Source: Nemophila menziesii
Lineage: Eukaryota; Streptophyta; Magnoliopsida; Boraginales; Hydrophyllaceae
NCBI GenBank assembly: GCA_029959085.1
Contig: JARWIR010000216.1
Location: 79,602 to 143,601 of the forward strand
Direction of reading: 5' to 3'
DNA length: 64,000 nucleotides
Part shown: in pieces, positions 63,556 through 64,000 of the stretch
How the letters are laid out: every line of letters begins with the position of its first letter
Numbering within the stretch: position 1 is the stretch's first letter
Position numbers and translations under genes: made by a program
Notes under the pieces: model-generated
The model's input: the letters and a program-made list of their open reading frames with translations, nothing else
Told to the model about the DNA's origin: nothing
Databases searched by the model: none

Positions 63556-64000
63556 AATTGACAATAACATGTAGTGTTGAATTTTGCGATTTGCATTCAT
63601 GTAAGTATGTTTTATATACAAGTTACTATATATTTTTCATCTATGATCTACAAAATTTTTGAACATGGAGAGTGGTTGACTAATGGTTGAGAATGTTTAG
63701 GAGGGAAACTCGAGTTTTGATCAGACGCCTGAACAAGCATTCAATTTCTTCTTCAAGAACTTGAGTACTGGATTCTATTTCTCCAAGCAGACATTGAATT
63801 TCTTCAACTTGAGTTTCATTTTGTTTACTGATGAGTGCTTGTAGAACCGAATCAACCTTCTCGAACTCATTTAAATCATCCTGTTTCGACACTTTCTTGG
63901 AATGTTGGATCAAGCTTGATACTCTCGACCATGTGTTTTTCCTTGATTTCCCCTTGTTACCAATGACATAGGACATCAATGACTCAAACATGGACAAAGT
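63556..64000. repeat. Tandem segmental duplication, start of unit 4
   Basis: Begins with the same AAATTGACAATAACATG block and the 3' end of a fourth DUF241 copy, and is cut by the window edge. The array therefore has at least four units. Confidence 0.92.
63680..64000 (-). CDS. DUF241 copy 4, 3' part only (runs off the window)
   Basis: The last 106 or so codons are open and end in the conserved RLIKTRVSLLNIL segment with stop at 63680. It shares with copy 3 the S for N change in the GEIESSTQVLEEE stretch, so copies 3 and 4 look closest. Whether the gene is intact depends on sequence beyond 64000. Confidence 0.8.
   Translation of the reverse strand, partial: TLSMFESLMSYVIGNKGKSRKNTWSRVSSLIQHSKKVSKQDDLNEFEKVDSVLQALISKQNETQVEEIQCLLGEIESSTQVLEEEIECLFRRLIKTRVSLLNILNH

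Overview
The window is eudicot nuclear DNA: AT-rich, with intron-split genes (GT/AG junctions readable by eye), plant-type gene families (MUS81, purple acid phosphatase, DUF241) and a dense load of plant transposable elements (LINEs with DUF4283 ORF1, CACTA, hAT, Mutator-like and Stowaway MITEs, tRNA-derived SINEs, a Ty3/gypsy element primed by tRNA-Asp). I see no operons, CRISPR arrays, rRNA or functional tRNA genes.

Region 1 (1-11890) holds the only two conventional multi-exon genes. The C-terminal 363 codons of MUS81 run on the + strand and end at 1649. Tail to tail with it lies a complete 13-exon purple acid phosphatase gene on the - strand (11584 to 2219, 645 aa, all seven predicted metal ligands present). 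Its 5.7-kb intron 4 is a nest of transposons: an antisense LINE that carries a small CACTA MITE, a CACTA remnant, a hAT MITE with an 8-bp target duplication and a Mutator-like MITE with a 9-bp target duplication. The predicted exons nevertheless join in frame.

Region 2 (11890-23667) has no host gene I can support. It contains low-complexity tandem repeats, a second decayed LINE split by a solo LTR (target duplication ATAGG on both sides), a Stowaway MITE, and an internally deleted Ty3/gypsy element of the same LTR family (5' LTR, tRNA-Asp primer site, gag, then a jump to the integrase C-terminus; no 3' LTR found).

Region 3 (23668-64000) is a tandem segmental duplication with an ancestral unit of about 11.2 kb, seen as three whole units and the start of a fourth. 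Each unit starts with a DUF241 gene on the - strand, followed by a LINE fragment, microsatellites, an older intra-unit duplication and an Au-like SINE. Only the first DUF241 copy is intact (288 aa). Copy 2 has a 32-bp deletion. Copy 3 has a nonsense codon, a 2-bp deletion and a 1.77-kb deletion that removed its start and promoter. Copy 4 runs off the window. Later insertions date the units: a 7.3-kb CACTA element in unit 1, a SINE at the start of unit 2, and a 0.9-kb Mutator-like foldback element in unit 2.

I found nothing that amounts to a new biochemical system. The points most worth following are the DUF241 tandem array with its stepwise copy decay, the composite CACTA element with subterminal repeats in its middle, and the long foldback inside the Mutator-like insertion.
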